Source: AC-32 sp038237925 (GTDB taxonomy: Bacteria; Actinomycetota; Thermoleophilia; Gaiellales; Gaiellaceae). Taken from it: a DNA stretch of 17,840 nt. The number at the start of each line of letters is the position of its first letter. Position 1 is the first letter of the stretch. The DNA is taken from positions 1 through 17,840 of the forward strand of contig JBBRYF010000026.1 of the NCBI GenBank assembly GCA_038237925.1, written 5' to 3'. Below are positions 7,347 through 14,406 of the stretch, piece after piece. The notes under the pieces were generated by a model. The model did no database searches and had not been told where the DNA came from. It worked only from the letters and a program-made list of their open reading frames with translations. A program made the position numbers and the translations under genes.

Positions 7347-8677
7347 CAGTTCGTCACGTCGTAGAGCGGCTTGTCGGCCACTCCCTCGTGGAGCTCCGCG
7401 GCTCTGCGTCTGCTCGGTATCAACCCCTCGGGTCGGAAGAGCATCACCACGAGCAGGATCGCCCCGAAGATCCCGAACTCGTACTTCGGGACGTCGATCG
7501 TGAGATGGAGGTGGCTGTTCAACCAGCCGCCGCTGTCCGCGAGGCCCTCCTGGTCGAGATAGGCGAGGAAGGCACCCCCCACGATCACTCCCCAGATGTT
7601 GCCCATCCCGCCCAGGATCACCATGCAGAGGATGAAGACGGAGATGTTGAAGAAGAAGTCCCCGGGGAAGGTCGAGCTCTTGAAGCTCGCGTAGTAGGCG
7701 CCCGCGATCCCGCCGAAGAAGGCGCCGGTAGCGTAGGCCCAGGTCTTCGTCCGCATCAGCGGCACGCCCATCGAGGCGGCGGCCGTCTCGTCCTCGCGGA
7801 TGGCGATCCAGGCCCGCCCGAGCCGGGAGTCGCGCAGGCGCACCGAGCAGAAGACGGTCAGGAGCAGGAGCACCAGCCCTGTCCAGTAGAAGAGCCGCTC
7901 AGACGACCAGAACGTCCCCGAACCGGTCAGGTAGTTGACGCCGAAGAACCCGGGCGAGTCGAGCGGCGTGATCCCGTTCGGGCCGTTCGTAACGTTGAAG
8001 CCGAACAGGTTGTCGCCGTTCCGGGCCACCTGCGGCAGGATCTCGCCGAACCCGAGCGTGACGATCGCGAGATAGTCGCCGCGCAGACGCAGCGTCGGCA
8101 GGCCGATCACAACCCCCACGAACGCGGTCACCAGGCCCGCCACGATCAGTAGGAGCCAGATCGAGATATGGAAGCCGGGCACCGTGCTGCCGACACCGAC
8201 GGCGCCGAAGTGGACGTTCTGGTGCGCGAACTGGACGGAGGCGAACCATGCGGCGACATAGGCGCCCATCGCGTAGAAGGCGACATAGCCGAGGTCGAGC
8301 AGCCCCGCGTAGCCGACAACGATGTTGAGCCCGACGGCCATCATGATGAAGACGAGCATCACGACCCCGGTGGGCACGCTCGGGAACGAGCCGAAGATCG
8401 GGATGGTGAAGAGCTTGTCCCAGTAGAACGGATACGTGATCGCGATCGCGATCGCCCCGAGTGACCGGGCGTGGCGGCCGATCACCGGGACTTGCTCCCA
8501 CGGCGGCACGTAAATGCCCGCGACGACGAGGAGGAAGAGCACCGCCGCCACGTTCAGGCTCCCGAATGCGGCGAGGACGATCAGGGCGCTCAGCGCGCCG
8601 AGGGCCATGCGCACCCCGCGGCGCCAGACCGGCGAACGCCCTTCCAGCTCGCGCAGAGACTGCAACGCCGACGCCAC
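7346..8677 (-). CDS. livM: branched-chain amino acid type ABC transporter, permease LivM
   Basis: This integral membrane permease would form the translocation channel with LivH. The 443-residue protein has many hydrophobic segments, an N-terminal extension with at least two of them, and LivM hallmarks. These are YAGLLDLGYVAFYAMGAY, LPTLRLRGDYLAIVTLGFGE, the ATPase-contact region SRLGRAWIAIREDETAAASM, LGGMGNIWGVIVGGAFL and the C-terminal LFRPEGLIPSRRR. The start is GTG 8677, supported by AAGGGGG five nt upstream. The livH stop ends one base before it. The stop shares one base with the livG ATG. Confidence 0.94.
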   Translation of the reverse strand: MASALQSLRELEGRSPVWRRGVRMALGALSALIVLAAFGSLNVAAVLFLLVVAGIYVPPWEQVPVIGRHARSLGAIAIAITYPFYWDKLFTIPIFGSFPSVPTGVVMLVFIMMAVGLNIVVGYAGLLDLGYVAFYAMGAYVAAWFASVQFAHQNVHFGAVGVGSTVPGFHISIWLLLIVAGLVTAFVGVVIGLPTLRLRGDYLAIVTLGFGEILPQVARNGDNLFGFNVTNGPNGITPLDSPGFFGVNYLTGSGTFWSSERLFYWTGLVLLLLTVFCSVRLRDSRLGRAWIAIREDETAAASMGVPLMRTKTWAYATGAFFGGIAGAYYASFKSSTFPGDFFFNISVFILCMVILGGMGNIWGVIVGGAFLAYLDQEGLADSGGWLNSHLHLTIDVPKYEFGIFGAILLVVMLFRPEGLIPSRRRAAELHEGVADKPLYDVTN

Positions 8678-8678
8678 G

Positions 8679-9734
8679 CTAGCCCCCTTCGGGTGTTCGT
8701 TCGCCGAGTAGGCCCTCGGGCCGGAAGACGAGGATGAGGATCAGGATCGCGAAGACGATCGACTGCGTCCAGTCACTCCCGGGGGCATGCCAGCTGAGGC
8801 CCTCGTTGAACGCCTGGATCAACCCGATCAGGAGCGCGCCGAGCACGGCCCCCGGCAGGTTGCCGATGCCGCCGAACACCGCCGCGGTGAAGGCGATCAG
8901 GCCGAGCTGGAAGCCCTGGTCGAAGCGCACGGAGCCGACGTAGAGCGCATAGAGCAGGCCCGCCGCACCGGCCAACGCTCCGGCGATCAGGAACGTGAAC
9001 GTGATCGTGCGGTTGACGTTGATCCCCATCATCGCGGCCGCGTCCGAGTCCTGGGCCGTCGCGCGCATGGCCTTGCCCTGTCGAGTCCGCTGGACGAGCC
9101 CGACCAGGAGCAGCAGCACGGGCGCGGTGACCAGCAGGACGATCAGCTTCTCCCACGTGTAGGTCACGCCGGCGACCGAGAACACGTTCCCCGTGGGAAG
9201 GATCGAGACGGTCTGCACGTAGTTCGCGCCTTTCCACCCGAGGCCGACGTCCTGGAGGATGAAGGAGGCGCCGATCGCAGTGATCAACGGGGCGAGCCGC
9301 GGCGCGTTTCTGAGCCGCCGGTACGCGATCAGCTCGACGGTCGCGTTGAGCACGCCACAAAAGGCCATCGCCACCAGCAGCGCGACGATGAGCAGCGGCC
9401 ACAACACGTACCACGCCTGCCCTTGGTGCAAGCCGAAGACGGTCGGGCCGACGAGGGTGATCGACATCATCCCGCCGAGCATGAAGACGTCGCCGTGGGC
9501 GAAGTTGATCAGCTCGAGGATGCCGTAGACGAGCGTGTAGCCGAGCGCGACGAGCGCGTAGACCGCCCCCGTAGTCAGGCCGATCAGGAAGATCTGCGTG
9601 AAGTCGGCGGGCGTCTTGACGAGGTTGACGCACAGCCAGGCAAGGGCAAGCGCTACGAGCGAGAGGCCGAAGACGGTCGTGAGGTTCGGCCTGAATGCTC
9701 TAGCGAACGACTGCCCACTCGCTTCTGTGACCAC
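8679..9734 (-). CDS. livH: branched-chain amino acid type ABC transporter, permease LivH
   Basis: This is the second membrane permease of the HAAT importer. The 351-residue protein is somewhat longer than enteric LivH because of an extra hydrophobic N-terminal segment. Family motifs include GAVYALVALGYTLVYGILEL followed by INFAHGDVFMLGG. Later come GKAMRATAQDSDAAAMMGIN, AAVFGGIGNLPGAVLGALLI and the C-terminal FRPEGLLGERTPEGG. I chose GTG 9734 because AGGAGAGG lies just upstream. The 68-bp gap from livK holds a long hairpin that ends next to this RBS. livM starts one base after the livH stop. Confidence 0.94.
   Translation of the reverse strand: MVTEASGQSFARAFRPNLTTVFGLSLVALALAWLCVNLVKTPADFTQIFLIGLTTGAVYALVALGYTLVYGILELINFAHGDVFMLGGMMSITLVGPTVFGLHQGQAWYVLWPLLIVALLVAMAFCGVLNATVELIAYRRLRNAPRLAPLITAIGASFILQDVGLGWKGANYVQTVSILPTGNVFSVAGVTYTWEKLIVLLVTAPVLLLLVGLVQRTRQGKAMRATAQDSDAAAMMGINVNRTITFTFLIAGALAGAAGLLYALYVGSVRFDQGFQLGLIAFTAAVFGGIGNLPGAVLGALLIGLIQAFNEGLSWHAPGSDWTQSIVFAILILILVFRPEGLLGERTPEGG
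8683..8689 (-). promoter_or_regulatory. ribosome binding site of livM (AAGGGGG)
   Basis: AAGGGGG on the minus strand, inside the last codons of livH, is separated by 5 nt from GTG 8677. It supports that GTG as the livM start. Confidence 0.6.
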
Positions 9735-9737
9735 ACA

Positions 9738-9745
9738 CCTCTCCT
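9738..9745 (-). promoter_or_regulatory. ribosome binding site of livH (AGGAGAGG)
   Basis: AGGAGAGG on the minus strand has its AGGAG core 6 nt from GTG 9734, which decides the livH start. It begins 3 nt after the base of the 9749-9789 hairpin, so folding or unfolding there could affect ribosome access. Confidence 0.75.
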
Positions 9746-9748
9746 GAG

Positions 9749-9789
9749 AAGTCCTGGGGAAGGGGCCCGCGGGCCCTTCCCCAGGACTT
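9749..9789 (-). promoter_or_regulatory. strong intercistronic hairpin between livK and livH
   Basis: The arms are near-perfect inverted repeats of about 20 bp: AAGTCCTGGGGAAGGG on one side and its complement on the other, around the self-complementary core GCCCGCGGGC. One G is unpaired (four G against three C). On the transcribed strand no run of U follows (CTTCTCAGG), so it is not a classical intrinsic terminator. Such hairpins after a binding-protein gene commonly stabilise that message, or reduce read-through, so that the binding protein is made in excess over the permeases. That role is inferred from its position. Confidence 0.8.
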
Positions 9790-9802
9790 TGCTGCTTTTC
9801 TC

Positions 9803-11134
9803 TTACGCGGCCTTGACGAGGCTGGCCGGCGGGACGACGACCTTGAGGGTGACACCCGTACCGGTCTTCCCGGAGCCGACCTGCCTGTACATGGTGACCG
9901 GGTTCGACGTCGTGTCGCCGTTCTTGTTGATCGTGAACGTGCCGAGGATTCCGGCGTTCACCTTCGTCTTCAGGAGGTTGGCGGTGACGCTTGCCCGCGT
10001 CCCGTCCGACTTGGCGATCGCGTCGAGAATGACCGCCATCGACTGCGCTGCGTAAGCGGAGTACGGGTTCGGCTTCTTGCCGATCTGGGCTCCGAAGTTC
10101 TTGATGAACGCCGCGCCGGCGCCCGTCAGCTTCTCGGGCGGAACGCCCGCGACGCTGATCGTCATGTCGGCGGCCGCCGGCCCGTTGGCCGTGAAGTCGC
10201 TGAAGCCGTCCGGGGCCTGGAACTTGGCGCCCGGGACGCCCTTCGTGACGTCGGCGATCAGCTTGGCGCCGTTCTCGCAGATCAAGCCGCCGAAGAACAC
10301 CCAGTCAGCACCCGACTGCTGGATCCTCGTTGCGAGGGCCTCGTAGCTCGACGCCTTCGGATCCCATGCCGTGAAGCCCGCGATCTTCAGACCGAGCTTC
10401 TGGGCCGAGTTCCGGTAGTCCGTCGCGATTCCGAGGCCGTACGCCTCCTTGTCGTTGAGGATGAAGATGCTCTTACCGCCCTGCTGCTGTGTGTAGAGGG
10501 CGTCGGCGGCTCCCTGGAAGTCGTCGGCCGCGACCACCCGGATGTAGTTGCGCTTGCCGTTCGGGTAGTACTTCTCCGGCTCTCCGGCGGAGGTGCCAGG
10601 CCCGCTGTGCGTGAGGCCGACGTACGTGTTCGCCGGGCTGACCATCCCCATCGGACCGCTCGGAGCCCGGTTCAGGATCGGGACGACGATCTCGGCACAA
10701 CCCGAGTTGAAGGTGCCGATGACGGCGATCACGCTCGAGTTCTGCGCGTACGCGTTGCCGTTCGCGGAGCACTTCGAGGAGACCCACTTCCCTGCCTGCG
10801 CCGTGGAGTCGTCGCAGGACTGGAAGCCGATCTTGTACTTGCCCGCCTTGAATTTGGCATTCTTCAAGACGTACTTGATCGCGTCGACCATCTCTGACGT
10901 CTGCGTGCGCGAGGAACCCTGAAGTGGCAGATCCGACGGAACGATGAAGTCGGGCTTGCCGGATCCCTGGTAGTAGAGCCCCTGACAGGACGAGGCAGGC
11001 AGTGTCTTCGCGCCGCCGCTCGAAGAGCTCCCGTTGTTGCCGCTACTGCTCTTGCTGCCCCCGCCGCAACCTGCGGCGATCAGGGCCAGGACGAGCGTCG
11101 TCACGACGCCACCAAGGATCATGCCTCGCCTCAC
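9803..11134 (-). CDS. livK: branched-chain amino acid type ABC transporter, substrate-binding lipoprotein LivK
   Basis: This is the extracytoplasmic binding protein that would deliver substrate to LivHM. The 443-residue protein starts with a lipoprotein signal (RRGMILGGVV, a hydrophobic run, then LIAAGC with lipid-anchored Cys23) and a Gly/Ser-rich linker. The Peripla_BP_6 fold follows, with DDSTAQAGKW, VIAVIGTFNSGCAEIVVPIL, IFILNDKEAYGLGIATDYR, ADWVFFGGL and YSAYAAQSMAVILDAI. I chose GTG 11134, not the upstream ATG-like extension, because AAGGAGG sits 4 nt before it and the signal peptide then begins correctly; ATG 11122 is the only close rival. It leads the liv operon, with a promoter about 65-95 nt upstream. 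The substrate (Leu, Ile, Val or an amide) is unknown. Confidence 0.93.
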   Translation of the reverse strand: MRRGMILGGVVTTLVLALIAAGCGGGSKSSSGNNGSSSSGGAKTLPASSCQGLYYQGSGKPDFIVPSDLPLQGSSRTQTSEMVDAIKYVLKNAKFKAGKYKIGFQSCDDSTAQAGKWVSSKCSANGNAYAQNSSVIAVIGTFNSGCAEIVVPILNRAPSGPMGMVSPANTYVGLTHSGPGTSAGEPEKYYPNGKRNYIRVVAADDFQGAADALYTQQQGGKSIFILNDKEAYGLGIATDYRNSAQKLGLKIAGFTAWDPKASSYEALATRIQQSGADWVFFGGLICENGAKLIADVTKGVPGAKFQAPDGFSDFTANGPAAADMTISVAGVPPEKLTGAGAAFIKNFGAQIGKKPNPYSAYAAQSMAVILDAIAKSDGTRASVTANLLKTKVNAGILGTFTINKNGDTTSNPVTMYRQVGSGKTGTGVTLKVVVPPASLVKAA

Positions 11135-11138
11135 GCTT

Positions 11139-11145
11139 CCTCCTT
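11139..11145 (-). promoter_or_regulatory. ribosome binding site of livK (AAGGAGG)
   Basis: A full anti-16S match, AAGGAGG, lies 4 nt upstream of GTG 11134 on the minus strand. It is the strongest Shine-Dalgarno in the window, as expected for an abundant binding protein, and it fixes the start. Confidence 0.8.
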
Positions 11146-11197
11146 CGTCAGCCAAATCTGGACACATCGAGTGTGGGCTAGGGAACTTGCCACGGCG

Positions 11198-11227
11198 AGT
11201 ATGGAGCCAGTCGGCGGAGCATTGCAA
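11198..11227 (-). promoter_or_regulatory. candidate promoter of the liv operon
   Basis: On the minus strand, TTGCAA (11227-11222) and CATACT (11203-11198) are separated by 18 nt, a sigma-70-like arrangement. Transcription would start about 57 nt before livK, leaving a leader that contains the RBS. It lies between the livK start and the divergent tRNA gene. Confidence 0.55.
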
Positions 11228-11269
11228 GCCGCAAGTGCCCCCGGGGCGCCGGGGCTACTCTTCGCGTAG

Positions 11270-11355
11270 GCCGAAGTGGCGGAATTGGTAGACGCGCTGG
11301 ACTCAAAATCCAGTGGGGCGAAAGTCCCGTGTGGGTTCGATTCCCACCTTCGGCA
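11270..11355 (+). tRNA. tRNA-Leu (anticodon CAA)
   Basis: A complete class II tRNA can be folded by eye. The acceptor stem GCCGAAG (11270-11276) pairs with CTTCGGC (11348-11354), with discriminator A at 11355. The anticodon stem CTGGA/TCCAG encloses CTCAAAA, with anticodon CAA at 11304-11306. A long variable arm GGGGCGAAAGTCCC is typical of leucine tRNAs, and the T arm is GTGGG-TTCGATT-CCCAC. CCA is not encoded. It would read UUG codons, which are rare in a genome this rich in GC. Confidence 0.96.
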
Positions 11356-11417
11356 CTCTCGTGAGCGCTTGTGATCGTTCTGTGTCTGTGTCTGCCACCG
11401 TGCTGCGACCGCGTTCG

Positions 11418-11423
11418 TAGGAT
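11418..11423 (+). promoter_or_regulatory. candidate -10 box of the phosphofructokinase gene (TAGGAT)
   Basis: TAGGAT fits the TANNNT pattern and is followed by 6 nt and then GTG 11430, the spacing of leaderless actinobacterial genes. The AGGA within it could instead serve as a weak Shine-Dalgarno at 8 nt spacing if transcription starts further upstream. No clear -35 is seen. Confidence 0.35.
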
Positions 11424-11429
11424 GGCGCC

Positions 11430-12455
11430 GTGAAGGTCGGAGTCCTCACCGGCGGCGGCGACTGTCCCGGGCTGAACGCGGTCATCCGAGCGGTCGCGCG
11501 GCGCTCCTTCTCTCGCGGGCACGACGTGATCGGCATCCGCGAAGGCTGGCGCGGGCTGGTGGAAGAGAAGTTCGAGCCGCTCGGCCCGCGCGAGGTTTCC
11601 GGCCTGCTCCCGCGCGGCGGGACGATCCTCGGCACCTCGCGGACGAACCCGTACAACGTCGAGGGCGGCGTGGATGCCGTGCGCGAGAGCTTCGCCAAGC
11701 AAGGCCTCGACGCACTAGTCGCGATCGGCGGCGAGGACACGCTCGGAGTCGCCACGCGCCTCCACGGCGAGCACGACTTCCCGGTCGTCGGCGTGCCGAA
11801 GACGATCGACAACGACCTCTCCGCAACCGACTACACCTTCGGCTTCGACACCGCCGTGTCCATCTGCACCGAGGCGATCGACCGGCTGCACACGACGGCC
11901 GAGTCGCACAACCGCGTGATGGTCGTCGAGGTGATGGGACGTCACACGGGCTGGATCGCAGTCGTCAGCGGCATCGCCGGTGGCGCCGACGTGATCCTGA
12001 TCCCTGAGCACCCGGTCTCGATCGAGGACGCCTGCAAGGAGATCCGCCACCGGCACGAACGCGGCAAGGACTTCTCGATCGTCGTCGTCTCGGAGGGGTA
12101 CGAGCTCGAAGGGGTCGAAGAGCAGGGCGAGGCCGACGAGTTCGGGCACACACGGCTGTCCGAGCGCGGGGTCGGCTCGCGGCTCGCGCACGAGATCGAA
12201 TCCAGGACCGGCTTCGAGACCCGCGTCACCGTGCTGGGCCACGTGCAGCGCGGCGGCTCGCCGACCCCGCGCGACCGCGTGCTCGCGACGCGCTACGGGC
12301 TCAAGGCCGCCGACCTCGTGCACGAAGGGCGGTTCGGCCGGATGGCCGCGCTGCACGGCGACAGCATCGTGGACGTCTCGCTCGAGGAGGCGACCGCCGA
12401 GCTGAAGACGGTGCCCGAGGACTGGTACGAAGTTGCGCGGGCGTTCTTCGGCTAG
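11430..12455 (+). CDS. pfkA: 6-phosphofructokinase, probably pyrophosphate-dependent
   Basis: The enzyme phosphorylates fructose 6-phosphate at C1 in the glycolytic pathway. The 341-residue protein has GVLTGGGDCPGLNAVIRAV (4-22), AIGGEDTLG (98-106), VPKTIDNDL (122-130, catalytic Asp127), VEVMGRHTGW (166-175), VVSEG (219-223) and VLGHVQRGGSP (268-278). Position 104 of the E. coli enzyme, Gly in ATP-dependent forms, is Asp103 here, and E. coli Gly124 is Lys124 here. This Asp plus Lys pair is the known signature of pyrophosphate-dependent enzymes, including that of Amycolatopsis, which would make the step reversible. The family is certain; the phosphoryl donor is predicted. The start is GTG 11430. 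The stop overlaps the convergent gene's stop in CTAG. Confidence 0.93.
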   Translation: MKVGVLTGGGDCPGLNAVIRAVARRSFSRGHDVIGIREGWRGLVEEKFEPLGPREVSGLLPRGGTILGTSRTNPYNVEGGVDAVRESFAKQGLDALVAIGGEDTLGVATRLHGEHDFPVVGVPKTIDNDLSATDYTFGFDTAVSICTEAIDRLHTTAESHNRVMVVEVMGRHTGWIAVVSGIAGGADVILIPEHPVSIEDACKEIRHRHERGKDFSIVVVSEGYELEGVEEQGEADEFGHTRLSERGVGSRLAHEIESRTGFETRVTVLGHVQRGGSPTPRDRVLATRYGLKAADLVHEGRFGRMAALHGDSIVDVSLEEATAELKTVPEDWYEVARAFFG

Positions 12456-13813
12456 AGCTCGGCGAGCGGAAATGATCGGTGCTTGCGCGGCGGAACGAGG
12501 AAGTTCTGCCGGTGGGTCGTCTGCAGCAACGAGTTCAGGCCCTGAGCACGCGAGCGCGCGGCCAGCGGGAGGCGAGCTCCGCCCGGAAGGACGCCGTCCA
12601 TCGCCAGGCGGTTGCGGTGGAAGTCGTCGCTCGTCGGGTTGAACACGACGAAGTGAACGCCCGCCGACGGCGTCCGGTCAACGCCTCGCTCACTCCAGAA
12701 GAACGGGTTGTCGAGCGTGTTGAAGTCCGCGCGTTGCGGGATCGCCGTCCCTTCGGCGTAGACGGTGCCGTCGGGTCCCATCGCCTGGGCGGCGAGCCGC
12801 GAGGCCGGCTGGATCGACGAGCTGTGGCCGATCCGGCCACTGCGGTGAAAGTCGCGCTCGACCTCGGCGGAGTCGGTGGCGTCACGCGCGGCCTGAGCCA
12901 CAGTCTGCGCTCCGTCACGCACCTTCAGGCCCGGGCGGAAGGTCGTGGCGATCCGCTCCTGGAAGTCGAAGTTGAGGTACCAGGCCTCCAGGTCCTCGAA
13001 GATGTGGGAGAGGTGCATGTGCGTGCCGCCGTGGAAGTAGCCGCCGGCGGCGTCGGTGTACCCGAGCGTCTCGAGGTTCGCGATCCGGCCGGGCCCGAGG
13101 TTCGCGCGTTGCGTCGAGGTGAAGCCGAGGAAGAGCTCGGCGGTGTCGGGGATCAGGTCGGCTCCGGGCACGCCGGCGGCCATCGCCATTCGCTTCGGCA
13201 GGCTCTGCCTGCCCTCGAAGCCGCCACCCGCGAACCCCTTGCGGATGCTGGTCGGGTCGAAGACCCGCAGCTGCTCGAAGAGCGCCTTCGCGCCCGTGTC
13301 CACATGCGCCTGCGTATCGCTCCGCAGGAGGACGGCGACGTCGTTCTCCTCGAGAATCGTGCCCTTCGGGTCGCTGGGAAACCGGATCGCCGGCAGCAGT
13401 GCGGCCTTTCCTGCGCGGCGATCAGCCGGGCCGTGCCTCGCCCACGCCTCGGGCACGTGTCGCTCGAAGTACGGCAGGCCCCAGGCGACGGTGACGCCCA
13501 GGCCGGCCGGGGTTGGCTCGAACTTGCGGTCGAGCTCGGCGAGGGCGTGCTCGAGCTCGCCTTGCGCGGTGCTGAGATCGGTCGCGCGCACGCGCGCAGT
13601 GACGACCTGGTGATGCAGCGGCGGGACGAGCACCGAGATGCCGTTGTCGTGGACGACGGAGACGCCGTCGAGCAGGTGCTGCTCGGCCGGCAGTCCCGCC
13701 GCCACCTGTCGTTTCGGCGAAGCCGCGAACCGGTCGACCAGCTCGTAGACGCCCGCGGTCCCAAGAGCGCCGGCAGCGGCTGCCGTGAGGAATCCTCGCC
13801 GGGTGTAGCGCAT
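12452..13813 (-). CDS. Tat-exported DyP-type peroxidase-like protein, catalytic Asp not found
   Basis: The 453-residue protein begins with a twin-arginine signal (RYTRRGFLTAAAAGALGTAG), so it is probably exported folded, often with a cofactor. The body resembles dye-decolourising peroxidases. It has an early ferredoxin-like strand ISVLVPPLHHQVVTARVRAT (59-78), a central segment HGGTHMHLSHIFEDLEAWYL (261-280) followed by NFDFQERIA, then GHSSSIQPASRLA (329-341). Late strands are GVHFVVFNPTS (385-395) and HRQNFLVPPRKH (434-445). His330 is placed like the haem-ligand His. The GxxDG motif expected near LFLGFTSTQ (227-235) is absent, so normal peroxidase chemistry is doubtful. ATG 13813 shares one base with the lipoprotein gene's stop. 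The reading frame stays open far upstream, but that part overlaps the lipoprotein and looks non-native. Confidence 0.62.
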   Translation of the reverse strand: MRYTRRGFLTAAAAGALGTAGVYELVDRFAASPKRQVAAGLPAEQHLLDGVSVVHDNGISVLVPPLHHQVVTARVRATDLSTAQGELEHALAELDRKFEPTPAGLGVTVAWGLPYFERHVPEAWARHGPADRRAGKAALLPAIRFPSDPKGTILEENDVAVLLRSDTQAHVDTGAKALFEQLRVFDPTSIRKGFAGGGFEGRQSLPKRMAMAAGVPGADLIPDTAELFLGFTSTQRANLGPGRIANLETLGYTDAAGGYFHGGTHMHLSHIFEDLEAWYLNFDFQERIATTFRPGLKVRDGAQTVAQAARDATDSAEVERDFHRSGRIGHSSSIQPASRLAAQAMGPDGTVYAEGTAIPQRADFNTLDNPFFWSERGVDRTPSAGVHFVVFNPTSDDFHRNRLAMDGVLPGGARLPLAARSRAQGLNSLLQTTHRQNFLVPPRKHRSFPLAEL

Positions 13814-14406
13814 CAGCGTCTGGGCGCGACGACGACCAGCTCGCTCAGCATCTTCTTCAGATCGACGACGACATGCTTGTAGGTCAGCGGTGCCGCCACG
13901 TGCTGGCTGAGCGCATAGAGGGAGCCCTTGTGGTGCCAGGCCAGCAGAACGTGCCACTGGTCGGCCCCCTGGTTGACCGTGTAGGCGGTCGCGTCGATCC
14001 CGTGGGCGCGCACATGTCCGTGTCGATCGGCGAAGCACGGGACCGTGCGCGTGCCGATCGCGGCCGGGCAACGCGGGATCGCTTTCCGGCCCGGATAGCC
14101 ACGCAGATTCACGTGCAGCTCGCCACTGCCGCGCTCGAACCAGATGAAGCCGACCAGGTAGCTGCGATCTGGCGAGACCGACTGGATCGTGTTCCAACGG
14201 CCGCCGATCACGCCGTCGAGTGGGTCCGGCATCCAGCCGGGGCAGTAGACCGGCGCGTGGATCCGGTTGGCCAGCCTCTGCCAGCCCGCCTTGGCAAGAC
14301 AGGATGGCGCCGCCTTCGTCTTCACCACGCCGGCCCCGGCCCCGCCGCAACCGGCGACCGTGAGCGAAAGTGCGACGAACAAGAGTGGCGCGGTGACCCG
14401 GCTCAC
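13813..14406 (-). CDS. putative lipoprotein of unknown function
   Basis: I do not recognise a family. The 197-residue product has a clear lipoprotein signal: PLLFVALSLTVAGC with lipid-anchored Cys20, then a short Gly/Ala linker. The mature part has several Cys residues, an Arg/His-rich middle and the segments SYLVGFIWFERGSGELHVNL, GIDATAYTVNQGADQWHVLL and VVVDLKKMLSELVVVAPRR. This suggests a compact extracytoplasmic domain. I chose GTG 14406 because it overlaps the upstream stop as GTGA and places the signal at the N-terminus; GTG 14433 would add nine residues. The stop shares one base with the DyP-like gene's ATG. Both products are predicted to act outside the membrane, so they may work together. 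Confidence 0.75.
   Translation of the reverse strand: MSRVTAPLLFVALSLTVAGCGGAGAGVVKTKAAPSCLAKAGWQRLANRIHAPVYCPGWMPDPLDGVIGGRWNTIQSVSPDRSYLVGFIWFERGSGELHVNLRGYPGRKAIPRCPAAIGTRTVPCFADRHGHVRAHGIDATAYTVNQGADQWHVLLAWHHKGSLYALSQHVAAPLTYKHVVVDLKKMLSELVVVAPRR

Noticed and set aside
9749..9789. Intrinsic terminator ending the livK message
   Set aside because: The stem is strong, but no U-run follows on the transcribed strand, and livH, with a good RBS, continues the operon. I kept it as a regulatory hairpin.
8787..10055. Plus-strand frame of 422 residues opposite livH and livK
   Set aside because: It is antisense to two clear genes and has low-complexity Glu/Arg/Asp/Gln composition.
11270..11355. 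tRNA gene as an integration site for a mobile element
   Set aside because: No integrase, no repeated tRNA 3' end and no foreign-looking genes downstream; a phosphofructokinase gene follows directly.
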